Translations under genes and position numbers: made by a program
From: Thermodesulfobacteriota bacterium
GTDB lineage: Bacteria; Desulfobacterota; QYQD01
Direction: 5' to 3'
Assembly (NCBI GenBank): GCA_030017815.1
Contig: JASEGX010000160.1
Location: forward strand, 1-5,536
DNA: 5,536 bases
The notes under the pieces: model-generated
What the model was told of the DNA's origin: nothing
Database searches by the model: none
Seen by the model: only the letters and a program-made list of their open reading frames with translations
Shown here: in pieces, positions 1 to 5,334 of the stretch
Position numbering within the stretch: the stretch's first letter is position 1
Layout of the letters: each line of letters begins with the position of its first letter

Positions 1-37
1 TTTCTATTTTGGTAAAAATAGGACATTTCTAAATTGG
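1..37. repeat. Direct 12-mer repeat, possible insertion-sequence end
   Basis: TTTCTATTTTGG (1-12) recurs as TTTCTAAATTGG (26-37) with 10 of 12 bases identical and a 25-base period; GGACA at 21-25 sits directly before the second copy. Bases 4-21 also form a short A/T hairpin, CTATTTT-ggta-AAAATAG. Clusters of GGACATTTCTA-type repeats are, as I recall, common at the termini of some transposable elements, where the transposase binds them. Here the element would lie to the left, outside the window. No transposase is visible, so the assignment is an inference and the family cannot be named. Confidence 0.35.
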
Positions 38-65
38 CTTGACAGGGTTCTTCTTTTTGCTTGCT

Positions 66-94
66 TTGGATAAAGAATACGCATAGAATATAAT
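66..94 (+). promoter_or_regulatory. Sigma-70 promoter of the DUF948-ytxH operon
   Basis: TTGGAT (66-71) and a perfect -10 box TATAAT (89-94) are separated by exactly 17 bases. Transcription would start near 101, giving a leader of about 20 nt that contains the GGAGGG ribosome binding site (109-114). A perfect TTGACA at 39-44 has no -10 partner at usual spacing and is not used in this call. Confidence 0.6.
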
Positions 95-120
95 AAATTC
101 GTAAAGTTGGAGGGCGTTTT

Positions 121-528
121 GTGATCGACACCACCACCATCGTTTTAGGAATTCTGGCCCTGCTAATCACTATATGGACCGTTTTGTTTGTGCTGATATT
201 CCGGCAAGCCAAACGCATGGCCGCAGCCCTGGAAAACTTTCTTGATAATATACAGAGAGACCTGGCGCCACTCATTACGGACTTGAGTAATGCCTCACAG
301 AAGATCTCGCGACTGTCGGAGAATGTAGATCAAAAGCTTAACCAGACCAATGACCTCTTTGCCGTCATAAAAGATACGAGCGAGGCAATGGCCATGGTCT
401 CCCACCTTATCAAAGAAGGGGTGACCGCCACAACCACATACGTTAGAAGTGCGGCTGCCGGCTTCGGGGCCGTCTTTGAGTTCTTATCCAAACACATAGG
501 CAAAGGAGGTGGCAAACATGGCGAGTGA
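121..528 (+). CDS. DUF948 membrane protein (YtxG-like)
   Basis: This is a 135-residue protein with one N-terminal membrane segment (about residues 7-27) followed by a basic RQAKR stretch. The rest is a long amphipathic helix rich in D, N, S and Q (about 30-95) and a glycine- and lysine-rich tail (GKGGGKHGE). That architecture is typical of DUF948 proteins, which are membrane-anchored and probably coiled-coil; the domain name is from pattern recognition. The start is GTG at 121, preceded six bases away by GGAGGG (109-114); the first in-frame ATG would remove the membrane segment. The gene overlaps the next one by 11 bases. In Bacillus subtilis the equivalent pair, ytxG-ytxH, lies in a general stress operon, so a stress-linked envelope role is plausible, but the molecular function is unknown. 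Confidence 0.82.
   Translation: MIDTTTIVLGILALLITIWTVLFVLIFRQAKRMAAALENFLDNIQRDLAPLITDLSNASQKISRLSENVDQKLNQTNDLFAVIKDTSEAMAMVSHLIKEGVTATTTYVRSAAAGFGAVFEFLSKHIGKGGGKHGE
502..510 (+). promoter_or_regulatory. Strong Shine-Dalgarno that fixes the ytxH start
   Basis: AAAGGAGGT lies inside the end of the DUF948 gene, 7 nt before the ATG at 518. This spacing favours ATG 518 over the in-frame GTG at 509, which overlaps the Shine-Dalgarno itself and has no site of its own at the right distance. Confidence 0.8.
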
Positions 529-859
529 TGACAGAGGTTATAGCGCAGGGGCGGTAGTTCTTGCGTTCTTTATTGGCAGCCTGGTCGGTGCGGGCCTGGC
601 GGTTGTCCTGGCTCCCGCTTCAGGGAGAGAAACGCGGGAAAAGATCAAGGGATGGGCCGACACCGGTAAAGACCGAATTACCGGCCTCGGCGAAGAGCTA
701 AAAGAGAAGACTGCGCATGTTTTTGAACATGGCAAAGAATATTTTGAAGAAAAGAAACAGATATTGTCTTCGGCTATTGAAGCTGGCAAGGAGGCCATGG
801 AAAAGGAAAAATCGAGGCTTTCTGCAACAAAATCAGAGACTACTACCGCAACAGATTAG
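518..859 (+). CDS. YtxH domain-containing membrane protein
   Basis: This is a 113-residue protein starting MASDDRGYSAG. A glycine- and alanine-rich membrane segment (about 11-32) is followed at once by the signature LAPASGRETREKIK (31-44), which matches the YtxH family pattern of a small helix ending in AP-x-SG-x-ETR. The remainder (about 45-113) is a highly charged amphipathic helix rich in K and E, ending in a Ser/Thr tail. The family is membrane-anchored with a cytosolic helical tail; its biochemical role is not established, and Bacillus members belong to the general stress response. The ATG at 518 is chosen for its strong Shine-Dalgarno. The 11-base overlap with the DUF948 gene points to translational coupling and a joint function. 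The gene ends 48 bases before the convergent nadK stop. Confidence 0.85.
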   Translation: MASDDRGYSAGAVVLAFFIGSLVGAGLAVVLAPASGRETREKIKGWADTGKDRITGLGEELKEKTAHVFEHGKEYFEEKKQILSSAIEAGKEAMEKEKSRLSATKSETTTATD

Positions 860-867
860 ACAAAGGA

Positions 868-899
868 TCCCCCCATCTCAGGCTCCGTAAAGAGGGGGA
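868..899. terminator. G/C-rich stem-loop between convergent genes
   Basis: CCCCC (870-874) pairs with GGGGG (894-898), and TCT (876-878) pairs with AGA (891-893) around a bulged A, giving an 8-bp stem with a 12-nt loop. It lies in the 48-bp gap between the ytxH and nadK stop codons and could stop transcription from either side. No U-tract follows on either strand, so it is not a canonical intrinsic terminator. Confidence 0.35.
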
Positions 900-907
900 G
901 AGGAGGG

Positions 908-1726
908 CTATATCTCCTGTTCCCCCCACTTTAGTTTGTTACGTAATATAGAGAAGTAACCTCTCGCTGGTGATTTTACTATGTGCAGCAGCCCCTTGGC
1001 CCGGCAGATGTTCACAGTTATGGATTCGCCCCGGCCCAACTCATAGTTAACCTGCCCATCCAGGATCAAGTGTACATCCGGAGACCCGGCGGTTACCTTT
1101 ACTTTTATATTTGCCGAATCAGGAAGTATGATCGGACGGCTGCTCAACATAAAGGGACAAATAGGCGTCATTATAATCAGCTTTAGTTCCGGATGGACGA
1201 TAGGCCCTCCGGCCGAAAGGTTGTAAGCCGTCGAACCGGTGGGCGTGGAGATGATCAGGCCGTCACCCTCGTAGCTGGTGACAAGCTCGTCATCTTCCCA
1301 TACGAAAATTTTAATCATGTTAGAAAGGGCACCCTTACTGATAACTATCTCATTCAGGGCGCTGCCGGTCCAGCGTCCGGAAGTTTCTGAAAGTACCGTA
1401 GCCTGGAGCATCATCCTTTTTCCCACGGTGAAATCACCGGCCAGAAACCGCTCCAGCATCGTGTAAAGGCGGGCATCATAGCTGACTTCGGTCAGAAAAC
1501 CGAGGCCGCCCAGATTGACCCCCAACACCGGAATTTTCTTGTTACCAAGCACCCGGGCCGCTCTAAGCAGAGTCCCATCGCCTCCCAGGACGATTACGGC
1601 GTCCAGGTCAGGCTTGGAAATGTCAGTAAAAACCTCGACACCGTGTTGCCTAAGCCATTTTTTCAGACTGCGAGCCACTTGTTTTGGTTTTCTATCCTCT
1701 TTTATCACCAGACCTATCTTCCGCAT
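908..1726 (-). CDS. nadK: NAD kinase (ATP-NAD kinase)
   Basis: The enzyme phosphorylates NAD to NADP in the cytosol, normally with ATP, and is the only de novo source of NADP in most bacteria. At 272 residues it is of usual bacterial length. All core motifs are present in order: GGDGT (48-52, with the catalytic Asp50), NLGGLGFLTE (71-80), NE (125-126), GDGLIISTPTGSTAYNLSAG (154-173) followed by GPI, RPIILPDS (197-204) and DGQ (223-225). One small oddity is PICPF at 188-192, where many homologues (E. coli: PMFPHTLSARP) carry His. The ATG at 1726 is supported by GAGGTGAT (1729-1736 on the complement), a near-perfect anti-16S match. It is transcribed alone, away from the lipoprotein gene and toward ytxH. 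Confidence 0.97.
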   Translation of the reverse strand: MRKIGLVIKEDRKPKQVARSLKKWLRQHGVEVFTDISKPDLDAVIVLGGDGTLLRAARVLGNKKIPVLGVNLGGLGFLTEVSYDARLYTMLERFLAGDFTVGKRMMLQATVLSETSGRWTGSALNEIVISKGALSNMIKIFVWEDDELVTSYEGDGLIISTPTGSTAYNLSAGGPIVHPELKLIIMTPICPFMLSSRPIILPDSANIKVKVTAGSPDVHLILDGQVNYELGRGESITVNICRAKGLLHIVKSPARGYFSILRNKLKWGEQEI

Positions 1727-1761
1727 GTATCACCTCAATATAACTGCTCAACTAATTTCTA

Positions 1762-1791
1762 CCTATAGCAAATGGCCTTATCCTCAGGCAA
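1762..1791 (-). promoter_or_regulatory. Candidate sigma-70 promoter of nadK
   Basis: On the minus strand TTGCCT (complement of 1786-1791) and TATAGG (complement of 1762-1767) are spaced by 18 bases, each matching 4 of 6 consensus positions. The -10 box is preceded by TTTGC. The predicted leader before the nadK ATG is about 30 nt and includes its strong ribosome binding site. Confidence 0.35.
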
Positions 1792-1860
1792 GCTAAAAAT
1801 TGCACTTCTGCCCTGCTCCGTTAGAAAGTTGTTATCTGAAGGCTGTTATCAAAAATAATA

Positions 1861-1890
1861 TTCCAATATACCTGTTTTTTAAGGTATAAG
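1861..1890 (+). promoter_or_regulatory. Weak candidate promoter of the lipoprotein gene
   Basis: TATAAG (1885-1890) is a 5-of-6 match to the -10 box. The best -35 at 18-bp spacing is TTCCAA (1861-1866), only 3 of 6. The A/T-rich run just upstream (1850-1860) could act as an UP element. The assignment is tentative. Confidence 0.3.
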
Positions 1891-1910
1891 ATATTCTGTT
1901 TGTTGAACAC

Positions 1911-1933
1911 AATACAGTATTCATAAGGCCTTA
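1911..1933. promoter_or_regulatory. Two adjacent short palindromes upstream of the lipoprotein start
   Basis: AATAC-A-GTATT (1911-1921) and TAAGGCCTTA (1924-1933) are both perfect and lie next to each other immediately before the AGGATCATC leading into the ATG at 1942. They sit between the candidate promoter and the start codon, where an operator could act. Short palindromes also arise by chance, and no known regulator motif is recognised. Confidence 0.2.
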
Positions 1934-1941
1934 GGATCATC

Positions 1942-2547
1942 ATGTACTTTCTGACCCGTTATTTTTTGTTAGCTTTTGTCGCTCTGGTAGTCCTGGCTTC
2001 CTGCTCTGAGCCGCCCCGAAAAGAGATAGCGGAAGCGGATAGGGCCTATAAAGCGGCCCTGAATGCCCAGGCTGAGATTTATGCCAAGGAAGAGCTTGGC
2101 TCAGCGCGAAAGGCCCTTGAACGTGTCCAAGCGGAGATAAGAGAGGAAAGGTATAAAGAGGCGAGAGAGGCTGCACTCCTGGCCAGGACCCGGGCAGAAG
2201 CAGCATTAAAGGCAGCCGAAGAGAATAAGGCCAAAGTGAAGGCTCAGGCTGAAAAAGTATTGGCTGAATTAAAACTCAATTTAGACAAAACAAGAAAGAT
2301 GCTGGCCGGGGCATCTAATCTCCGGGACAAGGACAGAGATAGGTTTAATTACCGGCTGGAGGATATAGATCTGGCCCTGTCTGAGTCTGATTTTCAGATT
2401 AAAAGGGGGGGATACCCGGTGGTCCTGGAAGAAAGCCAGAGGTTGAGCTCTGCCCTTTTGGGATTGGAGAAAGAAATTGAACCGGCTATAAAAAAGGCCT
2501 CCGTTCCGGACATCAAGGCCAAAAAGAAAAAGAGATTAAAAAAATAG
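1942..2547 (+). CDS. DUF4398-like helical outer-membrane lipoprotein
   Basis: This 201-residue protein has a clear lipoprotein signal: hydrophobic residues 8-18, then lipobox LASC (18-21) with Cys21 as the lipidated residue. Ser22 follows, which in Gram-negatives favours transport to the outer membrane. The mature part is almost wholly alpha-helical and charged, rich in A, E, K and R. The segment at about 25-100 has the repeating pattern E-A-x-x-A-L-x-x-A and Y-x-x-E-E-L-x-x-A, typical of DUF4398 lipoproteins, followed by a second helical stretch and a strongly basic end (KAKKKKRLKK). The function of the family is not established; a periplasmic coiled-coil or peptidoglycan-linked role is only a guess. 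The ribosome binding site is weak (AGGA, 1933-1936). The gene is divergent from nadK and convergent with pcnB, so probably monocistronic. Confidence 0.8.
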   Translation: MYFLTRYFLLAFVALVVLASCSEPPRKEIAEADRAYKAALNAQAEIYAKEELGSARKALERVQAEIREERYKEAREAALLARTRAEAALKAAEENKAKVKAQAEKVLAELKLNLDKTRKMLAGASNLRDKDRDRFNYRLEDIDLALSESDFQIKRGGYPVVLEESQRLSSALLGLEKEIEPAIKKASVPDIKAKKKKRLKK

Positions 2548-2554
2548 TATCAGT

Positions 2555-2607
2555 TTAGCTGCTTGAAACGCTGTTTTCTGGACGACTAGCTCTTTTCAAA
2601 CAGCTAA
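2555..2607. other. Long imperfect inverted repeat in convergent gap
   Basis: TTAGCTGCTTGAAA (2555-2568) is the reverse complement of TTTCAAACAGCTAA (2594-2607) at 13 of 14 positions, with a 25-nt loop. AAACAG of the right arm (2598-2603) can instead pair with CTGTTT (2571-2576) inside the loop, so two exclusive folds are possible. A small perfect inverted repeat, CGTGT-T-ACACG (2608-2618), follows directly. It lies in the 3' region of both the lipoprotein gene and pcnB, so a transcript-end or mRNA-stabilising structure is the simplest reading; no long U-tract follows. Confidence 0.5.
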
Positions 2608-2632
2608 CGTGTTACACGAGTTTAAAGTTTTT

Positions 2633-2649
2633 CTCTGCGGGCTCTGCGG
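2633..2649. repeat. CTCTGCGG tandem repeat
   Basis: CTCTGCGG occurs at 2633-2640 and again at 2642-2649, a 9-base period, followed by TAAAAAGG. Strings of this kind (CTCTGCG-x-CTCTGCGGT-AAA) are, from memory, a dispersed intergenic element in many unrelated bacterial genomes, with no settled function. Only the tandem repetition is seen directly here. Confidence 0.5.
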
Positions 2650-2666
2650 TAAAAAGGCTTTTTTAC
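2649..2666. terminator. A/T-rich hairpin, possible bidirectional terminator
   Basis: GTAAAAA (2649-2655) and TTTTTAC (2660-2666) are perfect inverted arms around GGCT. The U-run on either strand could release polymerase between the convergent lipoprotein gene and pcnB; it lies 14 bases beyond the pcnB stop. The stem has only one G-C pair, so it is weak as an intrinsic terminator. Confidence 0.3.
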
Positions 2667-2679
2667 GAATTGATCTATT

Positions 2680-3960
2680 TTACGAAGGTAATTTTGGCTG
2701 TGACGGGCCCTTTTTACGCCTGCGCCATGGCTGCTTCTTTGTACTGCGTGCGGGCTTATAAAAGAGTCTTATGGTAGATGGTGGAACCGATTTCTCTTCG
2801 GCCTCTGCCGCCAGCAAGAAGAGCCTTATGGCCTCAAGGGGATACCGGCGTGGCCTGATGCGCCGGGGAATCTGTCCGCTGGCCGCTATTTCTGAAAGGA
2901 CAGGTTGCGCCGCAAGAAGGTGGGATGCGTTTTCCCGATCAGATCGTTTAATATCAAAGATTCCCAAGGCCGCGTATACGGCCTGCCGTATATCTTCTGT
3001 AAACCAGGGGTTGGGCGGTGGAGCTGATGGTGACCAAGCCAGGCTGGATGCACGGAACCAGGGGAGCAGAAAAAGGGCAAACATAAATGCCTGGCTAACC
3101 GGTGTACCCTCAGAACAAAGCCTGTCCAGCCTGCGAAGGAGTGCCAGGAGGAAAGGAGTCAAGATCTCCGCTTCTTTCTTAAGCGTCGGTTCGTAAAAGG
3201 GAAAGAGGGAGAAAAAGAAGCCGGTTTTTATCATTAAGTCCACACATGCGGCAGCACTGCCGCCGGTGAAATCCCTGAGCCATTCATCACGTATTCTCGA
3301 TATCGGACAGAGCCAGATCCTGTCCCTGTTTTTCTCTATGGCCTGATAGGTATTTTCTTCTATGGTAAAGCCGGTACGCGCCGCATGCCGTATGGCGCGC
3401 ATCATGCGGACCGGGTCCCTAATAAAACGGGGCTCCGGGTCACCGATGACCCGGATGATCCCGTGTTTGAGGTCTTGTACCCCGCCCACATAGTCCAGTA
3501 CCGAAAAATCGGCGACATTATAGAAAAGGGCGTTTATAGTCAAATCGCGGCGTAAGGCGTCTTCCCCCGGCGTTCCATAAGTATTATTATCCTGTAGGGC
3601 CTCATCAGCAGGGTCAAATTCTGAACGGCATCGAAAGGTCGAAACCTCTACCACCTTACCCCCTTTAAAAAATATCTGTACCAGCCGGAATCGGCGTCCG
3701 ATAAGGCGACTGTTACGGAATAGTTCTTTAATCTCGATGGGCCGGGCATTAGTAGCCACGTCAAAGTCCTTGGGCTTTCGGCCCAGAAAAAGGTCCCGGA
3801 CGCCCCCTCCCACCAAATAGGCCAGATAGCCATGGTTTTTTAGCTTATAAAGTACCCTTAAGGCGTCCGGGTCGATGTCTTTGCGCGAGATGGGGTGCTC
3901 TGGCCTGAGGATGACTGTGACCGGGCGGGATTGTGTTGTATTTGTGCCCCGGTCAATCAC
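2680..3960 (-). CDS. pcnB: Poly(A) polymerase I (PcnB-type class II nucleotidyltransferase)
   Basis: The protein adds A residues to RNA 3' ends, marking RNAs for decay; it belongs to the same superfamily as CCA-adding enzymes. In its 426 residues the N-terminal catalytic domain shows LVGGGVRDLFLGRKPKDFDV (49-68), where Asp65 and Asp67 bind metal, then RNSRLIGRRFRL (82-93), VVEVSTF with the third carboxylate Glu105, RRDLTINALFYN (137-148) and RDPVRMMRAIRHAARTGF (181-198). The LFRN-x-RLIGRRFRL stretch and the basic C-terminal tail (RSTKKQPWRRRKKGPSQPK) favour PcnB over a CCA enzyme, and no HD domain is seen. The start is GTG at 3960, sharing one base with the upstream dedA stop (TAGTG), with AAGG about 9 nt upstream, so translation is probably coupled. 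A role as the sole tRNA nucleotidyltransferase cannot be excluded from sequence alone. Confidence 0.9.
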   Translation of the reverse strand: MIDRGTNTTQSRPVTVILRPEHPISRKDIDPDALRVLYKLKNHGYLAYLVGGGVRDLFLGRKPKDFDVATNARPIEIKELFRNSRLIGRRFRLVQIFFKGGKVVEVSTFRCRSEFDPADEALQDNNTYGTPGEDALRRDLTINALFYNVADFSVLDYVGGVQDLKHGIIRVIGDPEPRFIRDPVRMMRAIRHAARTGFTIEENTYQAIEKNRDRIWLCPISRIRDEWLRDFTGGSAAACVDLMIKTGFFFSLFPFYEPTLKKEAEILTPFLLALLRRLDRLCSEGTPVSQAFMFALFLLPWFRASSLAWSPSAPPPNPWFTEDIRQAVYAALGIFDIKRSDRENASHLLAAQPVLSEIAASGQIPRRIRPRRYPLEAIRLFLLAAEAEEKSVPPSTIRLFYKPARSTKKQPWRRRKKGPSQPKLPS

Positions 3961-4613
3961 TACTCAGCCTTTTTTTCATTGCGTAAATCGGCCTTTGTTT
4001 CTTTCAAATGTCGCAGGTGCCGATGGACGTACCATACGACGGCGGCTACGCCCGCCAGGCCGATTACCACATCGAATTTATGGAAGTAGTCCCGCAGAGA
4101 AGGCCAGTTGTGGCCAAGTTGCAGTCCTATATAGGCCAATCCCAGGCACCAGGGGAGTGAGCCCAAAAAGGTGTATATAATGAAACGCCAGAAGGGCATG
4201 CGGGCTATCCCCGCGGGCAGGGAAATAAAGGTGCGGATTACAGGCAAAAGACGGCTGAAAAAGATAGCCGCTTCTCCATAACGGCTGAACCACTGGTCAG
4301 CCATTTTGATATCCCGGTGTGAGATAAGGATATAGCGGCCGTATTTCTCTAACCAGGGCCGGCCGCCATAAATACCCGCCGTGTAGGCCACAACCGAACC
4401 CACTACACAGCCCAAGGCGCCCATAAAGCCTGCAACCCAGAGATCAAACCTCCCCGTCAAAACCAGATAGCCGGAGAAGGGCATAATGATTTCCGAGGGC
4501 AGAGGAATACAGGCGCTCTCAATAGCCATGAGCCAGACAATACCCCAATAGCCCAAGGCATTGATTGTATCAATAATAAACCGGCTTAAGATTTCAATTA
4601 TTTCAGCGATCAT
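3960..4613 (-). CDS. DedA-family (VTT domain) inner-membrane protein
   Basis: This 217-residue multi-pass protein carries DedA/SNARE-associated family hallmarks. ESACIPLPSEIIMPFSGYLV (32-51) forms the first re-entrant region with Glu32 and Glu41. A glycine-rich segment follows (62-84). FFSRLLPVIRTFISLPAG (118-135) carries Arg121 and Arg127, matching the conserved arginines of E. coli YqjA-type proteins, and FLGSLPWCLGLAYIG (149-163) comes next. A last membrane helix (about 175-193) precedes a charged cytosolic tail (HLKETKADLRNEKKAE). The family acts in phospholipid flipping and in envelope and proton-motive-force homeostasis; the substrate here is unknown. The ATG at 4613 overlaps the end of pcm by 11 bases (ATGATCGCTGA), and the stop shares a base with the pcnB start, so it is the middle gene of a coupled cluster. 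Its own ribosome binding site is weak (GGGAAG), as expected with coupling. Confidence 0.92.
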   Translation of the reverse strand: MIAEIIEILSRFIIDTINALGYWGIVWLMAIESACIPLPSEIIMPFSGYLVLTGRFDLWVAGFMGALGCVVGSVVAYTAGIYGGRPWLEKYGRYILISHRDIKMADQWFSRYGEAAIFFSRLLPVIRTFISLPAGIARMPFWRFIIYTFLGSLPWCLGLAYIGLQLGHNWPSLRDYFHKFDVVIGLAGVAAVVWYVHRHLRHLKETKADLRNEKKAE

Positions 4614-5277
4614 GATTGTTTTCTTCCCAGCCGCATTCTCCGATGAGGCTTACAAAGCGCACTCCACCCAAGTCTTCTTCTCTGATCTTATCGCCCTCTT
4701 TTATGATTCTTATAAGTGACTGGGACCAGCGGTCTCCCACCGGGATGACCAGCCTCCCCGGACTGGCCAGTTGGTCGATTAGAGGGGGAGGGATGGCAGG
4801 AGCGCCCGCCGTGACGATAATGGCATCAAAGGGGGCCTCCTCTTTCCAGCCCAGAGTTCCGTCTGAAAACTTGATAATGACATTCCGATATCCCAGCGCA
4901 TCAAGAGTGCGGCGGGCCCGGATGACCAGATTGTTTATACGTTCTATGGAGTAAACCTTATAGGCCAACTCGGCCAGAATAGCAGTCTGGTAGCCTGATC
5001 CGGCGCCGATCTCCAGTACCCGTTCAGTGCCTTTTAGTCCCAGGGCCTCGGTCATTAGAGCCACTATGTAAGGTTGAGAGATAGTCTGTTTTTCACTAAT
5101 AGGCAAGGGATAATCACTGTACGCCTGGCTGTATAGGGCTTCTTCAATGAAGCAATGGCGCGGCACCTTACGCATGGCCTCGATAACCCGCGGGTCTTTT
5201 ATACCACGGGCTATAATCTGAGTTTCCACCATCCTCTGGCGGGCCTTATCGTAATCTATGGGGATATCAAGGAGCAT
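4603..5277 (-). CDS. pcm: Protein-L-isoaspartate O-methyltransferase
   Basis: The enzyme uses S-adenosylmethionine to methylate L-isoaspartyl residues in aged proteins, starting their repair in the cytosol. At 224 residues it is of usual length. Family motifs are in order: MVETQIIARGI-x-DPRVIEAM (16-35), VPRHCFI (38-44), the substrate-binding PLPISEKQTISQPYIVALM (57-75), SAM-binding motif I LEIGAGSGYQTAILAEL (88-104), SIER (110-113), SDGTLGW (138-144), FDAIIVTAGAP (150-160) and LIDQL-x-x-GRLVIPVG. The ATG at 5277 is preceded only by a weak AGG, which lies in a hairpin arm (5287-5323). The gene overlaps dedA by 11 bases. In E. coli and many other proteobacteria pcm sits beside surE; here the upstream neighbour is a lipoprotein-like gene, and surE, if linked, would be beyond the window. 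Confidence 0.96.
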   Translation of the reverse strand: MLLDIPIDYDKARQRMVETQIIARGIKDPRVIEAMRKVPRHCFIEEALYSQAYSDYPLPISEKQTISQPYIVALMTEALGLKGTERVLEIGAGSGYQTAILAELAYKVYSIERINNLVIRARRTLDALGYRNVIIKFSDGTLGWKEEAPFDAIIVTAGAPAIPPPLIDQLASPGRLVIPVGDRWSQSLIRIIKEGDKIREEDLGGVRFVSLIGECGWEENNHDR

Positions 5278-5286
5278 AATTTTACG

Positions 5287-5323
5287 CCTGGTTTTAATCT
5301 GGCTTGTCTCGGGAAAAACCAGG
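5287..5323 (-). promoter_or_regulatory. Inverted repeat ahead of pcm, may mask its ribosome binding site
   Basis: Read on the minus strand, CCTGGTTTT (complement of 5315-5323) and AAAACCAGG (complement of 5287-5295) form a perfect 9-bp stem with a 19-nt loop. The second arm contains the only AGG near the pcm start and ends nine bases before its ATG. It fills most of the 57-bp gap after the upstream gene and has no U-tract, so control of pcm translation or an mRNA-processing site fits better than a terminator. Confidence 0.4.
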
Positions 5324-5334
5324 GATAGACCACT

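Noticed and set aside
35..64. Possible sigma-54 promoter (TGGC ... TTGC)
   Set aside because: The GG and GC dinucleotides are not at the required 10-base spacing in any register tried, while a good sigma-70 promoter lies just downstream.
1515..1796. 93-codon plus-strand open frame spanning the nadK start
   Set aside because: It is antisense to the conserved GGDGT-containing part of nadK and reads as low-complexity S, T, R and P; no ribosome binding site.
1727..1941. Small gene, tRNA or riboswitch in the 215-bp divergent region
   Set aside because: No cloverleaf, no conserved riboswitch core and no start codon with a ribosome binding site were found; only promoter-like boxes and short palindromes.
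1940..2206. 88-codon minus-strand open frame opposite the lipoprotein gene
   Set aside because: It is rich in P, L and S, as expected for the reverse reading of an A/E/K/R-rich helical gene, has no family resemblance and lies wholly within a convincing lipoprotein gene.
2401..2415. Run of seven G after four A in the lipoprotein gene, possible slippage or frameshift site
   Set aside because: The frame continues smoothly on both sides with consistent helical composition and a natural stop, so there is no sign of an actual frameshift.
2771..3196. 141-codon plus-strand open frame inside pcnB
   Set aside because: It is rich in R, S and A, a typical antisense shadow, and lies opposite the C-terminal part of pcnB; no ribosome binding site or recognisable domain.
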